The position numbers and the translations under genes were made by a program. This document shows, in pieces, positions 33,508 through 34,477 of a stretch of DNA of 34,477 nucleotides. The first letter of the stretch is position 1; each line of letters begins with the position of its first letter. The stretch lies in assembly GCA_018262475.1 (NCBI GenBank), contig JAGSYW010000008.1, positions 1-34,477 of the forward strand. Reading direction: 5' to 3'. Origin of the DNA: Burkholderiaceae bacterium (GTDB taxonomy: Bacteria > Pseudomonadota > Gammaproteobacteria > Burkholderiales > Burkholderiaceae_D). Under the pieces are notes generated by a model. It did no database searches. It was not told the origin of the DNA and was given only the letters and a program-made list of their open reading frames with translations.

Positions 33508-34477
33508 TTAATCGTTGTTGCCGGATTCGGATGATGCCGGATGGTGCAACCGCTGCAGCAAGAAATACAGCGCAACGAACGGCCAGCAAAGGGCGAAGAA
33601 TTGCGCTGTGCCGTTGAAATTCAGGAACTTGCCCTGCGACCAGGCTTGCAGCGTGACGATGAAATAATGGTTGGCGGGCGTCAGGTTGACCATCATCAGG
33701 CACAGCAGCAGAGAAAATGCCGATAGCCGGCGCTGCACGATGGCTGGAGCAAAGGACAGTCCGGCCACCATCAGTACGCCGATCAGCAGGCCGCCAAATG
33801 CGCCCGGCGTCAGCCAGACGAAGGCGTTTTCCGGCGTGAAAAACAGTGCGCAGGCAAGCGACTTGACCCCGATGGCCAAAGCCAGCAGGCAGCCTGTCAG
33901 CATTGTCCGAGGCGCGCTGCGGCGCAGCAGACACAGCAGTGCGAGCAAGGCGCCGGTCAACCCGCTGGCAGTGATGATGGTTTCGAGCAGCCAGTAATGC
34001 CAGATGTGCGTGATGTGCAGATGGATGCTGTGCATCAGCAAGGCCCCCAGGTCGATCGGTTCGGATAGCCAGGCGGACAGCCAGACGGATATTCCAGGCA
34101 GCACCTGGCCATGACCGAACAGCCACGATTGCGGATAAATCTGCGCCAGCGGCCACAGCGCTAGCAGGATCATCGCGCGGCTAGAATCATGGCGGAACCA
34201 GCGCTTGCCCAGGAGATGGAACCGGCCTTGATCGACAAAGCTGGGCGCAAGCAGCATGCCGGTGGCTGCGCCGATGGCCGCGCCGGTGATGTTGGTCAGC
34301 AAATCGAGATTCGATGGCACGCGGCTTGGCAGATAGGTCTGCACCGCTTCCATCAGCGTCGATAGCGCGGCGCAGCCCGCGATCGAAATCAGCGCCGCGC
34401 GCACGCCTTTTTGCAGCGGATGCAGCGCAAAGACCGCCAGCAGGCCGAGCGGCAGATAGGCGGCGACATTGGTCAGC
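33508..34477 (-). CDS. VanZ-like family membrane protein (partial, N-terminus outside the window)
   Basis: The frame stays open to the right edge, so the 5' end is missing; at least 322 residues are visible. The visible N-terminal part reads AAYLPLGLLAVFAL, then LSTLMEAVQTYLPSR and NLDLLTNITGAAIGAA, the order of motifs in VanZ-like proteins. Several further hydrophobic helices follow (about eight in all), making it longer than the 150-residue VanZ core. VanZ-type proteins are linked to teicoplanin resistance in Gram-positives, but in proteobacteria the role is unknown. The C-terminus (SSESGNND) is hydrophilic. Confidence 0.82.
   Translation of the reverse strand, partial: LTNVAAYLPLGLLAVFALHPLQKGVRAALISIAGCAALSTLMEAVQTYLPSRVPSNLDLLTNITGAAIGAATGMLLAPSFVDQGRFHLLGKRWFRHDSSRAMILLALWPLAQIYPQSWLFGHGQVLPGISVWLSAWLSEPIDLGALLMHSIHLHITHIWHYWLLETIITASGLTGALLALLCLLRRSAPRTMLTGCLLALAIGVKSLACALFFTPENAFVWLTPGAFGGLLIGVLMVAGLSFAPAIVQRRLSAFSLLLCLMMVNLTPANHYFIVTLQAWSQGKFLNFNGTAQFFALCWPFVALYFLLQRLHHPASSESGNND

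Overview
This window looks like chromosomal DNA from a betaproteobacterium, most likely from the Oxalobacteraceae (Herminiimonas/Herbaspirillum-like). That placement is inferred from recognised protein families and gene order (split-subunit pnt transhydrogenase, lptD-surA-pdxA-rsmA divergent from amgK-murU, a TonB receptor-yfiR-GGDEF/EAL operon), not from a database search. Coding density is high, and I see no tRNA, rRNA, insertion sequence, prophage or CRISPR array.

Layout. (1) 1-2260: end of a probable pntAA, then panD, pntAB and pntB, closed by a strong intrinsic terminator. (2) 2396-6153: a CHASE/PAS/GAF histidine kinase translationally coupled to a NarL/LuxR-type response regulator. (3) 6330-15048, all on the minus strand: cheW followed by a chemoreceptor with a C-terminal EWEEY tail, then a 1285-residue GGDEF/EAL protein, then a second chemoreceptor carrying an extra Cache-like domain after its signalling domain. 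(4) 15524-22985: a cell-envelope block in which amgK and murU (MurNAc recycling) face away from lptD, surA, pdxA and rsmA. (5) 23228-27703: a three-gene operon of TonB-dependent receptor, periplasmic YfiR-like repressor and CHASE8-like GGDEF/EAL protein. (6) 27700-30810: a NhaR-like LysR regulator divergent from a short hibernation factor, a Bax-inhibitor-1 family protein and a DUF475 (TerC-like) membrane protein. (7) 30794-34477, all minus strand: a partial VanZ-like membrane protein, a thioredoxin-like 2Fe-2S ferredoxin, an alpha/beta hydrolase, a D,D-carboxypeptidase and YbeD.

Themes. The window is rich in signal transduction: two proteins with both GGDEF and EAL domains, two chemoreceptors, a CheW and a large hybrid-input kinase. 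The kinase and one GGDEF/EAL protein share a closely similar GAF-type module, so they may respond to a common input. A second theme is the cell envelope: outer-membrane LPS assembly, porin chaperoning, peptidoglycan recycling and carboxypeptidase trimming.

The most unusual non-coding feature is a family of three 81-85 bp palindromic elements (16242-16326, 22991-23071, 32970-33051). Each begins at or within a few bases of a stop codon and each carries the motif (A/T)ATAC-N8-GTATT. One separates amgK from murU and supplies the amgK stop codon. Other points worth checking are a nine-G tract inside the TonB receptor gene, the cytoplasmic Cache-like tail on a chemoreceptor, and panD lying inside the transhydrogenase operon.
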